Below are positions 56,109-64,000 of a DNA stretch of 64,000 nt, one piece after another. The notes under the pieces were generated by a model that saw only the letters and a program-made list of their open reading frames with translations, was not told where the DNA came from and searched no databases. Both the position numbers and the translations under genes were made by a program. Source of the stretch: an uncultured Verrucomicrobiota bacterium (lineage in GTDB: Bacteria; Verrucomicrobiota; Kiritimatiellia; CAIVKH01); assembly GCA_937873455.1 (NCBI GenBank), contig CALMYG010000022.1, forward strand, positions 140,728-204,727. Reading direction: 5' to 3'. Within the stretch, counting starts at the first letter, position 1, and each line of letters opens with the position of its first letter.

Positions 56109-57008
56109 ATGAACGGGTTGTTGTCATGCTATCAGAAGCCGCCGCAATGCCATGGCTTTACCGTCATGTTGGCCGCGCTGCTGGTAATCGTCACTGCGCC
56201 GTTGGGTTGGGCTCAAGCCAAATTCACGGAAAAGCCCGACTACTCCCGCACCGTCCGCGAAATGCCGGATGCCATGAAACGCGCGGGTTTTGAGCAGCGA
56301 CACAACACACCGTTGCCGTTGGATGCGGTGCTGACGGATGAACAGGGCCGAGCCGTCGAATTGGGCTCCTTTTTCACCGACCGCCCGGTTATCGTCACGT
56401 TCGTGTATTACAACTGCCCGATGTTGTGCAACATCATCCTTAACAGCCTCGCCGACACCCTCAAGGATATTGCGTACCAACCCGGTCGCGATTACCGGAT
56501 CGTGACCATCAGCTTTGATCACACCGAGGGACACGAACTTGCTGCGGCCAAAAAAGCAACCTACATCGACTATTTTGGAAAGCCCGGCGCCGCGGATGGA
56601 TGGCACTTTTTAACCGGAGACGAGGAGACCATTCGCACATTGACCGAGGCGGCCGGTTTCACCTTTGCCTGGGATGAACAACGGCAGGATTTTGCCCACG
56701 CCAGCGGAATCATCGTCGCCACCCCGCAGGGAATCTTGTCTCACTATTTCTTTGGCGTGGTGTTCAGTCCGCGCGATGTCCGGTTGGGCCTGGTGGACGC
56801 TTCCGCCGGGAAAATCGGTTCGCCTTTGGACCGCGTCCAGTTGTTGTTTTGTTATCACTACGACCCGTCGCTCGGGACCTATTCCCTCGCGATCTTCCGC
56901 CTGCTGAAACTGGGGGGCGTTATTACCATCGCCGCCTTGGCGTTGTTCATCGCTGTTTCCCTGCGCCAGGAGCGCTACCGCAATCCGCCGCATCCGGCGG
57001 CGGCATAA
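56109..57008 (+). CDS. SCO1/SenC family copper chaperone for cytochrome oxidase
   Basis: 299 residues with an N-terminal signal (about 19-36), a thioredoxin-like domain with the copper motif CPMLC (about 103-107) and the ligand histidine in DFAHASG (about 196), and a C-terminal membrane helix (about 263-283). It delivers copper to the CuA site of CoxB, which is encoded 9 nt downstream. The extra C-terminal helix is less common and may tether both ends. Confidence 0.92.
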   Translation: MNGLLSCYQKPPQCHGFTVMLAALLVIVTAPLGWAQAKFTEKPDYSRTVREMPDAMKRAGFEQRHNTPLPLDAVLTDEQGRAVELGSFFTDRPVIVTFVYYNCPMLCNIILNSLADTLKDIAYQPGRDYRIVTISFDHTEGHELAAAKKATYIDYFGKPGAADGWHFLTGDEETIRTLTEAAGFTFAWDEQRQDFAHASGIIVATPQGILSHYFFGVVFSPRDVRLGLVDASAGKIGSPLDRVQLLFCYHYDPSLGTYSLAIFRLLKLGGVITIAALALFIAVSLRQERYRNPPHPAAA

Positions 57009-57017
57009 TCGGAATTC

Positions 57018-57983
57018 ATGGTACGTGTACTTATGAACGAGACTTTTAAATTATTGCCAGAACAAGCAACGGAGTATGCCACCCGGGTGGACAATCTCTA
57101 TCTGTTCATCCTCGGCGTCAGCGTGTTTTTTACCGTGCTGTTTATCGCCTTGCTGGTTGGTTTTACCATCCGGTATCGCGCCCGGAAAAATGTTTCGGAA
57201 CGTCCGGAGCCGCCGCATGAGCATTACACGCTTGAGGTCTTGGGCGGTTCTTTTCTGTTGGTTCTGCTCATGGGCATGTTTTTCTGGGGCGCCAAACTGT
57301 ACTTCCAGGCCCAACGCCCGCCCGCCGATGCCATGGAAGTTTTAGTTACCGGTAAACAGTGGATGTGGAAAATTCAGCATCCGTCAGGGAAAAAGGAAAT
57401 CAATACCCTGCATTTGCCGGTCGGTAAGCCGGTCAAATTGAGCATGACGTCCGAAGATGTCATCCATAGTTTCTTCATCCCCGCGTTCCGGGTAAAAAAT
57501 GATGTTTTGCCCGGACGGTATACCCAGTTATGGTTCCATCCCAAAAAAGAGGGGACCTTCCATTTATTCTGTGCCGAGTATTGCGGAACCGAGCATTCCC
57601 GCATGGTGGGCTACGTAAAGGTCATGAGCGAGGATGAGTATGTCCGTTGGAGCGCCGGCTTGGGTCCGGAAGGGGAAACCCCCGTTCAGGCGGGAACCCG
57701 CTTGTTCGCCGAGCTCGGATGTCTCGCCTGCCATAACCCTGCATCCGGGGCGCTGGGGCCGAATTTGGCTGGGGTGTTCGGTCATGAAGTCGAATTGGCC
57801 GATGGCGCCAAGGTCATTGCCGACGAAAATTACCTGCGTGAGTCGATTCTAAATCCCCAGGCAAAAGTCGTCGCCGGCTATGCTCCGATCATGCCCACCT
57901 TTCAGGGTTCGGTCACCGAGGAGCAGTTGGGCCATCTGATCGCTTACATCAAGAGCCTCGCCGACAGCGGAACGGAACTATAA
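57018..57983 (+). CDS. coxB: Cytochrome c oxidase subunit II with fused cytochrome c (caa3 type)
   Basis: 321 residues: two membrane helices (about 30-52 and 73-95), then a cupredoxin domain with CuA ligands (H in [21 protein letters not shown] about 186-197) and a C-terminal haem c domain (CLACH about 236-240, Met in APIMPTF). The fusion makes it the caa3-type electron entry. The ATG at 57018 has GGAATTC upstream; a second ATG at 57033 lacks a site. Its cytochrome domain closely resembles that of the free cytochrome c encoded 1 kb upstream. Confidence 0.94.
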   Translation: MVRVLMNETFKLLPEQATEYATRVDNLYLFILGVSVFFTVLFIALLVGFTIRYRARKNVSERPEPPHEHYTLEVLGGSFLLVLLMGMFFWGAKLYFQAQRPPADAMEVLVTGKQWMWKIQHPSGKKEINTLHLPVGKPVKLSMTSEDVIHSFFIPAFRVKNDVLPGRYTQLWFHPKKEGTFHLFCAEYCGTEHSRMVGYVKVMSEDEYVRWSAGLGPEGETPVQAGTRLFAELGCLACHNPASGALGPNLAGVFGHEVELADGAKVIADENYLRESILNPQAKVVAGYAPIMPTFQGSVTEEQLGHLIAYIKSLADSGTEL

Positions 57984-57985
57984 CC

Positions 57986-59632
57986 ATGAGCAGCGTGTAC
58001 GACCAACCTTCCAAGAATTATCTCAACGAGAAAATCACGGTTTCGTCGTGGTTGTTGACCCTCGATCACAAGCGCATTGCCATTCTTTATCTGGTATCCC
58101 TGTTGGCGTTCTTCCTGATCGGCGGTCTGGCTGCGCTGGTATTCCGTCTCGAGCTGATGACTCCGGATGCCAACCTGCTCCGGTCCGAGACCTACAACAA
58201 GTTCTTTACCACCCACGGCATTGTCATGATTTTCTTTTTCCTGATTCCGTCCATTCCGGCGGTCTTGGGGAATTTCCTTGTGCCGGTCATGATCGGAGCG
58301 CGTGATTTTGCCTTCCCGAAAATCAACCTGGCCAGTTGGTACGTCTTCATGGCCGGGGGCGTGCTGGCCTTGGTTGCCACCATCGCCGGCGGCGTGGAGA
58401 CCGGTTGGACCTTTTATACGCCGTACAGCACCATGTACGCCAATTCCAATGTCATCCTCGCGGTGTGCGGCGCATTCATCGCCGGCTTCTCGTCGATCAT
58501 GACCGCGTTGAATTTCATTGTCACCATTCACAAGATGCGGGCTCCCGGGTTGACCTGGTTCCGCTTGCCGCTGTTCATCTGGGCCATGTACGCGACCGCG
58601 CTGGTGATCCTGCTCGGCACGCCGGTGGTGGCGATCACCCTGGTCATGATTTTTGTCGAGCGGGCTTTCGGTTTCGGCATTTTTGATCCGGCGCTCGGCG
58701 GCGACCCGGTCCTGTTCCAGCATCTGTTCTGGTTCTACTCGCATCCCGCCGTGTACATCATGATTCTGCCGGCCATGGGCGTGGTCAGCGAAGTCATCAG
58801 TTGCTTCAGCCGCCGCCGGTTGTATGGATACAAAGTCATTGCTTTTTCCAGCTTGGCGATTGCCGTTATCGGATTCTTTGTCTGGGGTCATCACATGTTT
58901 GTGAGCAGTCAGTCCACCTTTGCGGCCATGACCTTTTCATTCCTGACCTTCTTCGTGGCCGTGCCGACCGCACTGAAAATGCTGAATTGGATCATGACGC
59001 TGTATAAGGGATCCGTTCGGTTGACCTCCCCGATGCTGTATGCTTTCGGATTCCTGGGGCTTTTCGTCATCGGCGGCCTCACCGGTCTCTTCCTCAGCAC
59101 GCTGGCCACGGATATTCACCTTCACGACACGTACTTTGTGGTCGCTCACTTCCATTATGTCATGGTGGGGGGAGGGGTGATGGGCTTCCTTGCCGGGATA
59201 CATTTCTGGTGGCCCAAAATGACCGGAAAGAAGTATCCGGAGGCCATCGCGGTTTTCGCGGCCATCGTGATTTTCATCGGGTTTAATCTGACCTTCTTCC
59301 CTCAATTCCAACTGGGTGTTCACGGCATGCCTCGCCGGTATCATGTTTATCCGGATGAATTTCAGATTTTGCACATTGCATCATCCACCGGAGCCATGGT
59401 GCTGGGTTTTGGTTACCTGATCATGGCGGCTTACCTGATCTGGTCGCTGATCAAAGGGCCGCCGGCGGGTAAAAATCCGTGGGAAGCCCGCGGGTTGGAG
59501 TGGGAAACCGACTCCCCGCCGCCCACCCACAATTTCCACGAGCAACCGGTGGTGCGCCACCCGGTGTACGCTTACGAATATGCCTCGGAGACATCCGACG
59601 AGCCGGATCTTTCGGAGAAACCTCATGGCTGA
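57986..59632 (+). CDS. coxA: Cytochrome c oxidase subunit I, haem-copper A2 type
   Basis: 548 residues with about twelve helices. Ligands are visible: [11 protein letters not shown] (low-spin haem His, about 75), FYSHPAVY (CuB His and cross-linked Tyr, about 250-257), GHHMFVSS (CuB, about 302-304) and VAHFHYVM (haem a3 and haem a His, about 386-390). The YSHPAVY sequence with Tyr-Ser in place of the A1-family HPEVY glutamate marks the A2 subfamily, as in Rhodothermus caa3, where it pairs with alternative complex III. It reduces oxygen and pumps protons. It lies 2 nt after coxB and overlaps coxC by 8 nt. Confidence 0.96.
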   Translation: MSSVYDQPSKNYLNEKITVSSWLLTLDHKRIAILYLVSLLAFFLIGGLAALVFRLELMTPDANLLRSETYNKFFTTHGIVMIFFFLIPSIPAVLGNFLVPVMIGARDFAFPKINLASWYVFMAGGVLALVATIAGGVETGWTFYTPYSTMYANSNVILAVCGAFIAGFSSIMTALNFIVTIHKMRAPGLTWFRLPLFIWAMYATALVILLGTPVVAITLVMIFVERAFGFGIFDPALGGDPVLFQHLFWFYSHPAVYIMILPAMGVVSEVISCFSRRRLYGYKVIAFSSLAIAVIGFFVWGHHMFVSSQSTFAAMTFSFLTFFVAVPTALKMLNWIMTLYKGSVRLTSPMLYAFGFLGLFVIGGLTGLFLSTLATDIHLHDTYFVVAHFHYVMVGGGVMGFLAGIHFWWPKMTGKKYPEAIAVFAAIVIFIGFNLTFFPQFQLGVHGMPRRYHVYPDEFQILHIASSTGAMVLGFGYLIMAAYLIWSLIKGPPAGKNPWEARGLEWETDSPPPTHNFHEQPVVRHPVYAYEYASETSDEPDLSEKPHG

Positions 59633-60290
59633 TTCGCGTCCATCTTATCTCGCCCATCATTTTGATCATCTCGAGCAGCAAAAGCAGTCGGCAACGCTGG
59701 GAATTTGGCTGTTTCTGATCACCGAAGTGATGTTCTTCGGGGGCTTGTTCCTCGGCTACATCGTCTACCGCGGATTGTATCCGGAAGCCTGGCATCTCGG
59801 CAGCGCCAAGCTGGATATTACCCTTGGGACGATCAACACCATCGTGCTGATCGTGAGCAGCTTGACCATGGCCCTTTCGGTTCGCGCCGCCCAGGTTGGG
59901 AAAAGCAAGCAGTGCGCGAATTTCATCCTTGCCACCATTATCCTGGGAACCGCGTTTCTTGGAATTAAGGCGGTAGAGTACACGGCCAAGTTTTCTCCGG
60001 GTCCGGACGCGCATTATTACCTGATTCCGGGGGCCAATTTTCTGCTGGATAGCCCGCATGCCAACGGCGTACAGATTTTCTTTTCGTTCTATTTCACCAT
60101 GACCGGTATGCATGCCATCCATATGATCATCGGTATTGGCGTGCTTATTTGGTTGTACCTCAAAGCGTTGAAGGGGTCGTATCACGAGCATTATTACAAT
60201 CCGGTTGAGGTGACCGGGTTGTACTGGCACTTTGTCGATATCGTGTGGATTTTCCTGTTTCCGCTGTTGTATTTGATCGGGAGACACTGA
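59625..60290 (+). CDS. coxC: Cytochrome c oxidase subunit III
   Basis: A 221-residue membrane protein with about five helices ([82 protein letters not shown]). [11 protein letters not shown] and [13 protein letters not shown] are family signatures. The start at 59625 is chosen since upstream in-frame codons lie inside coxA. It overlaps coxA by 8 nt and coxD by 1 nt. Confidence 0.93.
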   Translation: MADSRPSYLAHHFDHLEQQKQSATLGIWLFLITEVMFFGGLFLGYIVYRGLYPEAWHLGSAKLDITLGTINTIVLIVSSLTMALSVRAAQVGKSKQCANFILATIILGTAFLGIKAVEYTAKFSPGPDAHYYLIPGANFLLDSPHANGVQIFFSFYFTMTGMHAIHMIIGIGVLIWLYLKALKGSYHEHYYNPVEVTGLYWHFVDIVWIFLFPLLYLIGRH

Positions 60291-60640
60291 TGGACCATCC
60301 TGTCGTATCCGTTAAAACGTATGTGTCGATATTCATCGCCCTGATGGTTCTGACCGGCCTCACGGTTTATGTGGCGTTTCTCGACTTCGGGCACGGTTTG
60401 CTGAACGATCTTGTCGCTATGACCATTGCCACCACCAAAGCCCTTCTGGTGCTGGTCATTTTTATGCACCTCAAGTATTCGGCCCGCCTGCTATGGTTGA
60501 TCGCCGGTTCTTCGGTGGTATGGCTGATCGTGATGATCGGGTTGACCCTCGCCGACTACCGCTCACGCGATTGGCTGGAGAGTCAGATGCACCGGGCCGT
60601 ACCCTGGGTTGCGCACCCGGAAGCCCCCGCCGCTCCCTAA
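60290..60640 (+). CDS. coxD: Cytochrome c oxidase subunit IV (small membrane subunit)
   Basis: 116 residues with three helices (VSIFIALMVLTGLTVYVAFL, AMTIATTKALLVLVIFMHLKY, LLWLIAGSSVVWLIVMIGLTL). This pattern with VLVIFMHLKYS is typical of CyoD/CtaF subunits. It begins at the A of the coxC stop (TGATG). It is the last gene of the operon, which has no haem A synthase or haem O synthase gene in this window. Downstream is a repeat region. Confidence 0.92.
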   Translation: MDHPVVSVKTYVSIFIALMVLTGLTVYVAFLDFGHGLLNDLVAMTIATTKALLVLVIFMHLKYSARLLWLIAGSSVVWLIVMIGLTLADYRSRDWLESQMHRAVPWVAHPEAPAAP

Positions 60641-60758
60641 GGGGAGCTATGGCGGGCAGGCAGTAGTGAGCTAAAGCCAGCCGGAGCCGTCGGCCTGGTG
60701 CTGGCGCGCGGCGTTCCCGGCCCTGGACACCCCCGCATTGTCTGTCCCCGTATTTCCC

Positions 60759-60814
60759 GCCGGGGACAGAGCCGTCGACACCGGTTGTAGGCCGACCCTC
60801 TGCGGTCGGCGGGG
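60759..60814. repeat. 56-bp direct repeat, left copy, flanking the AAA ATPase gene
   Basis: The same sequence with two changes is at 62288-62343 in the same orientation. It runs from GCCGGGGACAGAG through CGACACCGGTT to the GTAG-hairpin half-element. The two copies bracket the AAA ATPase gene. Confidence 0.8.
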
Positions 60815-60842
60815 ATGCGCCGGGGACAGAGCCCCGGCCCAC
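60787..60842. repeat. REPIN-like element B1 (56 bp)
   Basis: GTAG, then stem GCCGACC-CTCTGC-GGTCGGC, a short linker, and the inverted half with stem GCCGGGG-CTCTGT-CCCCGGC ending in CCAC (a variant of CTAC). Same length and plan as the element at 62604-62659. Confidence 0.8.
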
Positions 60843-60958
60843 AACGCCAAACACCCACGCATTCTCTGTCCCCGTATTTTCCCAATTTTCCCCGCATTTC
60901 CACTTGCCAATCACTTTTACATTGCGCATGGAAATACTATATGCAATTATACATTCAT

Positions 60959-62101
60959 ATGGTTAATCGCACGTTGTGGATTGAAAAGATTGAAAAGTCC
61001 TGGCAAGAGAGGTCCATACTCTGGTTGACCGGGGTTCGCCGGGTTGGCAAAACCACGCTGGCCCGCTCACTCGCCGATTGCGAGTACATGGATTGCGAAT
61101 TACCCCGGATACGAAGGCAACTGGAGGACCCCGAGGGCTTTCTAAAGTCCTTCGGTTCGGGGCGATTGATTTTGGACGAGGTCCATCGATTGGACAATCC
61201 TTCCGAGTTTCTCAAGATCGCGGCCGATCATTTTCCGGGCGTTCGTATTTTGGCGACCGGATCATCCACCCTGGGGGCCAGTCAGCGTTTTCGCGACACC
61301 CTGACCGGTCGCAAGCGGGATCTGCACCTTTTTCCTGTTCTGCTCCGTGAATTGAAAACCTTTGAGGGGATTTCTTTGCCTCGCCGTCTGCAAAACGGAG
61401 GGCTTCCCGAGAATCTGATGAATCCGGACTTTCCCGAAAAAGATTACGCCGAGTGGCTGGACGCTTTCTGGGCCCGCGACGTGCAGGAATTGTTTCGTCT
61501 GGAGCGGCGGGATGCCTTCATGCGTTTGCTTGAATTGCTTCTCACGCAAAGCGGCTGCCTTTGCCAGCTCAACTCATTCACCTCCGCATGTTCCGCCAGT
61601 CACACCACCTTGGCCAATTACCTGAATGTGCTGGAGGCCACCGGGGTTGTTCACATTGTACGGCCGTATGCCAAGAATCCACAACGGGAAATTGTGGCCA
61701 TGCCTAAAGTCTACGGATTTGACACCGGATTTGTTTGTTTTGCCCGGGGTTGGCTGGAACTGCGGGACGGGGATCACGGCGTATTATGGGAACATCTGGT
61801 GCTGGACGAACTCCTGGCCCGCTTCGGTCGCGATGCGATCTTCTACTGGCGGGACAAACAAAAACACGAGGTGGACTTTGTTCTCGCCCGCCGTGGCTTG
61901 CCTCCGGTTGCTATCGAATGCAAGTGGCGGATGCACGACGATGCCGGGAAAAACTTTTCCTCGATGCGCACCCTGCACCCTGACCTCCATGGCCTGGTGG
62001 TGGCCGCCGACGTCGATCGCCCCCGGGTCAACCGCGCCAACGGATGGATCGAAACCGGCCTGGCCGGCATCGAACATGGGATTGCCATGCTTGCCGGGTA
62101 G
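60959..62101 (+). CDS. AAA ATPase with C-terminal DUF4143
   Basis: 380 residues. Walker A is GVRRVGKTTLAR (25-36) and Walker B is RLILDEVHRL (69-78). The C-terminal part is DUF4143-like, with a PD-(D/E)xK-like core (KHEVDFVLARRG, then VAIECKW). This family (AAA_14/DUF4143) is common in repeats and defence-like islands; its function is not known. An ATG at 60959 is used; 60941 is also possible. It is flanked by 56-bp direct repeats, so it could be a mobile cassette. An AT-rich promoter-like stretch lies upstream. Confidence 0.8.
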   Translation: MVNRTLWIEKIEKSWQERSILWLTGVRRVGKTTLARSLADCEYMDCELPRIRRQLEDPEGFLKSFGSGRLILDEVHRLDNPSEFLKIAADHFPGVRILATGSSTLGASQRFRDTLTGRKRDLHLFPVLLRELKTFEGISLPRRLQNGGLPENLMNPDFPEKDYAEWLDAFWARDVQELFRLERRDAFMRLLELLLTQSGCLCQLNSFTSACSASHTTLANYLNVLEATGVVHIVRPYAKNPQREIVAMPKVYGFDTGFVCFARGWLELRDGDHGVLWEHLVLDELLARFGRDAIFYWRDKQKHEVDFVLARRGLPPVAIECKWRMHDDAGKNFSSMRTLHPDLHGLVVAADVDRPRVNRANGWIETGLAGIEHGIAMLAG

Positions 62102-62176
62102 GTGGTCGGCCTATGGACCACCGCGCCGTCATCACGCTCTTCTGTAGATGCCGCGCACGGTGTATCAGCGGACAGG

Positions 62177-62226
62177 GCGCCGGGCCCTGAAGGGGCCGAA
62201 TTCAATAGCCCGGGGCGAAGCCCCAG
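62177..62226. repeat. Interspersed palindromic repeat
   Basis: Two hairpins, GGCCCTGAAGGGGCC (62184-62197) and GGGGCGAAGCCCC (62212-62224), joined by AATTCAATAGC. From memory this resembles a repeat found in other PVC and Bacteroidetes genomes; that resemblance is unverified. Confidence 0.5.
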
Positions 62227-62287
62227 GTTCGCGGAAAAACACCGGGCGGGAACAGAGTATCCATGATACGATGTTCCGTCAAAATGC

Positions 62288-62343
62288 GCCGGGGACAGAG
62301 TCATCGACACCGGTTGTAGGCCGACCCTCTGCGGTCGGCGGGG
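62288..62343. repeat. 56-bp direct repeat, right copy, including half-REPIN B2
   Basis: Matches 60759-60814 with two changes. The GTAG hairpin GCCGACC-CTCTGC-GGTCGGC is at 62316-62339, but the inverted partner hairpin is missing. Confidence 0.8.
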
Positions 62344-62424
62344 GAATTTTCAGGGGACACAGAGTTTTTTGATAACATCTCACATGAGAATGTCTTACAT
62401 TGTACGATAGCGAGGGGAGAGAAT

Positions 62425-62500
<76 letters not shown>

Positions 62501-62569
62501 AACCGAAAGGGCATACTATGAAGTTCGCGTGGTCGAGCGCAATAAAAACTTGCGGTAAAATCAGGGCAG

Positions 62570-62692
62570 GGGCGCATCTCCGAGTTTTGACAAGTGCCTT
62601 GGTGTAGGCCGACCCTCTGCGGTCGGCGGAGAGGCGCCGGGGACAGAGCCCCGGCCTACAAGGAACCTTTGCACAAACTCGGAGATGCGCCC
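62570..62692. mobile_element. MITE-like element (123 bp) with 18-bp terminal inverted repeats and 9-bp target duplication
   Basis: The left end is GGGCGCATCTCCGAGTTT and the right end is its perfect inverse. Both sides carry the 9-bp direct repeat TCAGGGCAG (62561-62569 and 62693-62701). A 56-bp REPIN-like element is nested inside (62604-62659). It has no gene. The right repeat is the last three codons of top6A on the minus strand (CTG CCC TGA), so it inserted exactly after that stop. Confidence 0.8.
62604..62659. repeat. REPIN-like element B3 (56 bp)
   Basis: GTAG, then GCCGACC-CTCTGC-GGTCGGC, an 8-bp linker and the inverted half GCCGGGG-ACAGAG-CCCCGGC ending in CTAC. Both ends have intact GTAG/CTAC. 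Confidence 0.85.
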
Positions 62693-63820
62693 TCAGGGCA
62701 GAAATTTAGCTTTTTTGATTTTTTCCGGTAAATACGTTTCCAGGACGTAATTCAGGCCGTGTTTGGCGAAGGCCTGCTGTTCGATGCGCACCCCCATCTT
62801 GAGCATCTGCTCAAGGGCTTGTTGCCATTCCTTGTGGTGTTTGATGAAGGGATCGTTTTTCAACGCATCCTTCGCCCGTTTGATGTCGGCCTCCTCAAGA
62901 GGGTGCGTGGCATCTTCCAGTCCGTAATCCATGATGTCCTGGGGCGTCACGCCAAGATAATGCACCTGGGGCACACAGAAAAATCGGTTGATGTGGGCGG
63001 CCTGACCGGAGCCGACTTTGAGCGTCCGGTAGATATTGCAATAGCCGTAGGGATCGCCGTCGGTAAAGGCCAGCACGGGGAGTTTCTGGTCGTCGGCCAG
63101 GCGTCGGATGAACCGGCGACAAGCCCGGGTGGGAACCCCGCTCATGGAAATGAGAATGCAGTTGGCTTTTTCAAAGTAACGGTGGTGGACCAGGCGTTGA
63201 AACAGCGAGGAGGTTTCCACGGCGAGGATGAATTTGGCTCTGGTGGCAAAACGCAAATGCTCCACCCGCGACGGAATGCTCCAGGCGCCGCTGCCCAGCT
63301 TGCCGCATTCGATCTTGATGTCCTTGCCGTTGGACGGGTCGAGGTCGAGAACGGTGAGCGGTCCGGCCACGTCCCCGCCGCGTTCTTCGGGAATGTAGCC
63401 GAGCTGTTCCCGGTTGATGCCGAGCATGGCCTCCATGTCGTCGAGCAAGGTATCGCTTTCCGGTTGCTCATCAAACCGGCATTCCCCCCAGCTTTTGCTG
63501 TTGTAGTAAATTTCACGTTTTCCCGCGATGTCGTCCTTGTCGAGCAAGTCGTTCTTGGTTGTGGCAAGCAGACGCATCGACTGGGCGAATGTCTTGACCG
63601 TGTTGTAGGATAGGGTCCGGGTCGCGGTTTTATTCAGAATTTCAAAGTGGCCCCGCTTTACATCGTATTTTACATTGGCCAGCGAACGGACCGGAAACTT
63701 CATGGACGGCTTCTTGTGTTTCTTGACAATGTCGGCGTGTATGTCCCGGGCCACTTCGACAATTCGTCGCGCGGCGGTTTGTTTGGTGACGACTTGGGGT
63801 TGGGAGGGTATTGTACTCAT
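62693..63820 (-). CDS. top6A: DNA topoisomerase VI subunit A (Spo11-like)
   Basis: 375 residues. The catalytic tyrosine is in KREIYYNSKSWG (Y105 or Y106) and the Toprim metal site is in the VET segment and FTDGDPYGY (about residue 255-263). It cuts DNA as the A subunit of the type IIB topoisomerase, which needs subunit B for ATP. GAGG sits 8 nt before the ATG. The end of a probable top6B is just upstream. Topoisomerase VI is mainly archaeal and only scattered in bacteria. A MITE-like element inserted at its stop codon leaves the reading frame intact. Confidence 0.9.
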   Translation of the reverse strand: MSTIPSQPQVVTKQTAARRIVEVARDIHADIVKKHKKPSMKFPVRSLANVKYDVKRGHFEILNKTATRTLSYNTVKTFAQSMRLLATTKNDLLDKDDIAGKREIYYNSKSWGECRFDEQPESDTLLDDMEAMLGINREQLGYIPEERGGDVAGPLTVLDLDPSNGKDIKIECGKLGSGAWSIPSRVEHLRFATRAKFILAVETSSLFQRLVHHRYFEKANCILISMSGVPTRACRRFIRRLADDQKLPVLAFTDGDPYGYCNIYRTLKVGSGQAAHINRFFCVPQVHYLGVTPQDIMDYGLEDATHPLEEADIKRAKDALKNDPFIKHHKEWQQALEQMLKMGVRIEQQAFAKHGLNYVLETYLPEKIKKAKFLP

Positions 63821-63945
63821 GGATCATGCCTCGGTTTCTTGATCGTAATCAGCGTAGGTCGGCGTTCAGTTTTTCGTGATCGAATTGACGTTTTTTCAAG
63901 GGACGCTTCCGGTTGGGGTTATGATTTGGATATCGATGATGCGGA

Positions 63946-64000
63946 TCACACCTCCAGATGCGTCTTTTCCAGCATGCTTTTCAGGTCGACCTCGATTTTG
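63946..64000 (-). CDS. C-terminal end of a gene upstream of top6A, probably topoisomerase VI subunit B
   Basis: The last 17 codons are visible (KIEVDLKSMLEKTHLEV then TGA). The reading and its place directly upstream of top6A on the same strand suggest top6B, as the two are usually adjacent. The residues are too few to prove it. The 125-nt gap to top6A shows nothing. Confidence 0.4.
   Translation of the reverse strand, partial: KIEVDLKSMLEKTHLEV

Larger units (their letters stand above)
60641..60958. repeat. Repeat-rich spacer between coxD and the AAA ATPase
   Basis: No gene is present. Two 32-bp near-identical direct repeats (60727-60758 and 60851-60882, core CTGTCCCCGTATTT) flank a REPIN-like element at 60787-60842. 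The left half of a 56-bp repeat, also found at 62288, begins at 60759. No clear terminator after coxD was seen. Confidence 0.75.
62102..62424. other. Gene-free spacer with palindromic repeats before tRNA-Lys
   Basis: No coding frame is credible. It contains the repeat at 62177-62226 (GGCCCTGAAGGGGCC-type hairpin, then CCGGGGCGAAGCCCC) and the right copy of the 56-bp direct repeat (62288-62343). Confidence 0.6.

Overview
This window looks like a piece of a moderately GC-rich Gram-negative chromosome from the PVC superphylum. A Kiritimatiellota or Verrucomicrobiota-like bacterium is my best guess, not proven. The hints are very large secreted proteins with DxDxDG-type Ca-binding repeats, an alternative complex III plus caa3 oxidase cluster, a sugar-phosphate (DeoC/RpiB) microcompartment locus, a bacterial topoisomerase VI, and many short palindromic repeats.

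Layout: 1-2.0 kb holds pabB (truncated by the window edge) coupled to argA. 2.2-3.8 kb holds a secreted DUF1566 protein and a RelE/Phd-type toxin-antitoxin pair. 3.8-16.3 kb is a tightly overlapping three-gene minus-strand operon for secreted proteins of 1818, 1098 and 1232 residues. folC follows at 16.4 kb. 17.9-23.2 kb is an eight-gene bacterial microcompartment operon: an RpiB-DeoC fusion, two BMC-T, one BMC-H, three BMC-P and an acylating aldehyde dehydrogenase. DeoC would release acetaldehyde, which the dehydrogenase would turn into acetyl-CoA inside the shell. 23.3-28.3 kb encodes envelope proteins (PpiD-like chaperone, membrane zinc-finger protein, FGE-like protein, 3D-domain lipoprotein).

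28.3-39.2 kb is an accessory region, visibly AT-richer over most coding stretches. It has a tandem 78-bp repeat, a 1352-residue surface protein and a 5'-truncated paralogue of it, small secreted or membrane proteins, an 0.8-kb hairpin-dense noncoding block and a RAYT (REP-associated Y1 transposase). 39.7-47.8 kb returns to housekeeping genes: acs, a lipoate ligase, a beta-propeller surface protein, a CPA2 antiporter and an epimerase-like protein.

48.0-60.6 kb is a twelve-gene respiratory operon: actABCDEF, a membrane cytochrome c, sco and coxBACD. It would carry electrons from quinol through alternative complex III to an A2-type caa3 oxidase. 60.6-64 kb has palindromic repeats, an AAA/DUF4143 ATPase, tRNA-Lys(CTT), a MITE-like insertion with a 9-bp target duplication at the stop codon of top6A, and top6A itself, with the end of a probable top6B.

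The most unusual signals are these. (1) Two 73-bp REPIN-like elements (two inverted GTAG-plus-hairpin units) lie in frame, at identical offsets, inside the signal-peptide coding regions of two adjacent genes, with compensatory stem changes. (2) A second, 56-bp REPIN family and a RAYT occur in the same window. (3) A MITE-like element has clean terminal repeats and a target duplication. (4) Four well-formed promoters place the -10 box only 6-9 nt before the ATG, which suggests leaderless mRNAs. (5) The RpiB-DeoC fusion has Asp at the catalytic Cys position of RpiB and an encapsulation-peptide-like helix between its two domains.
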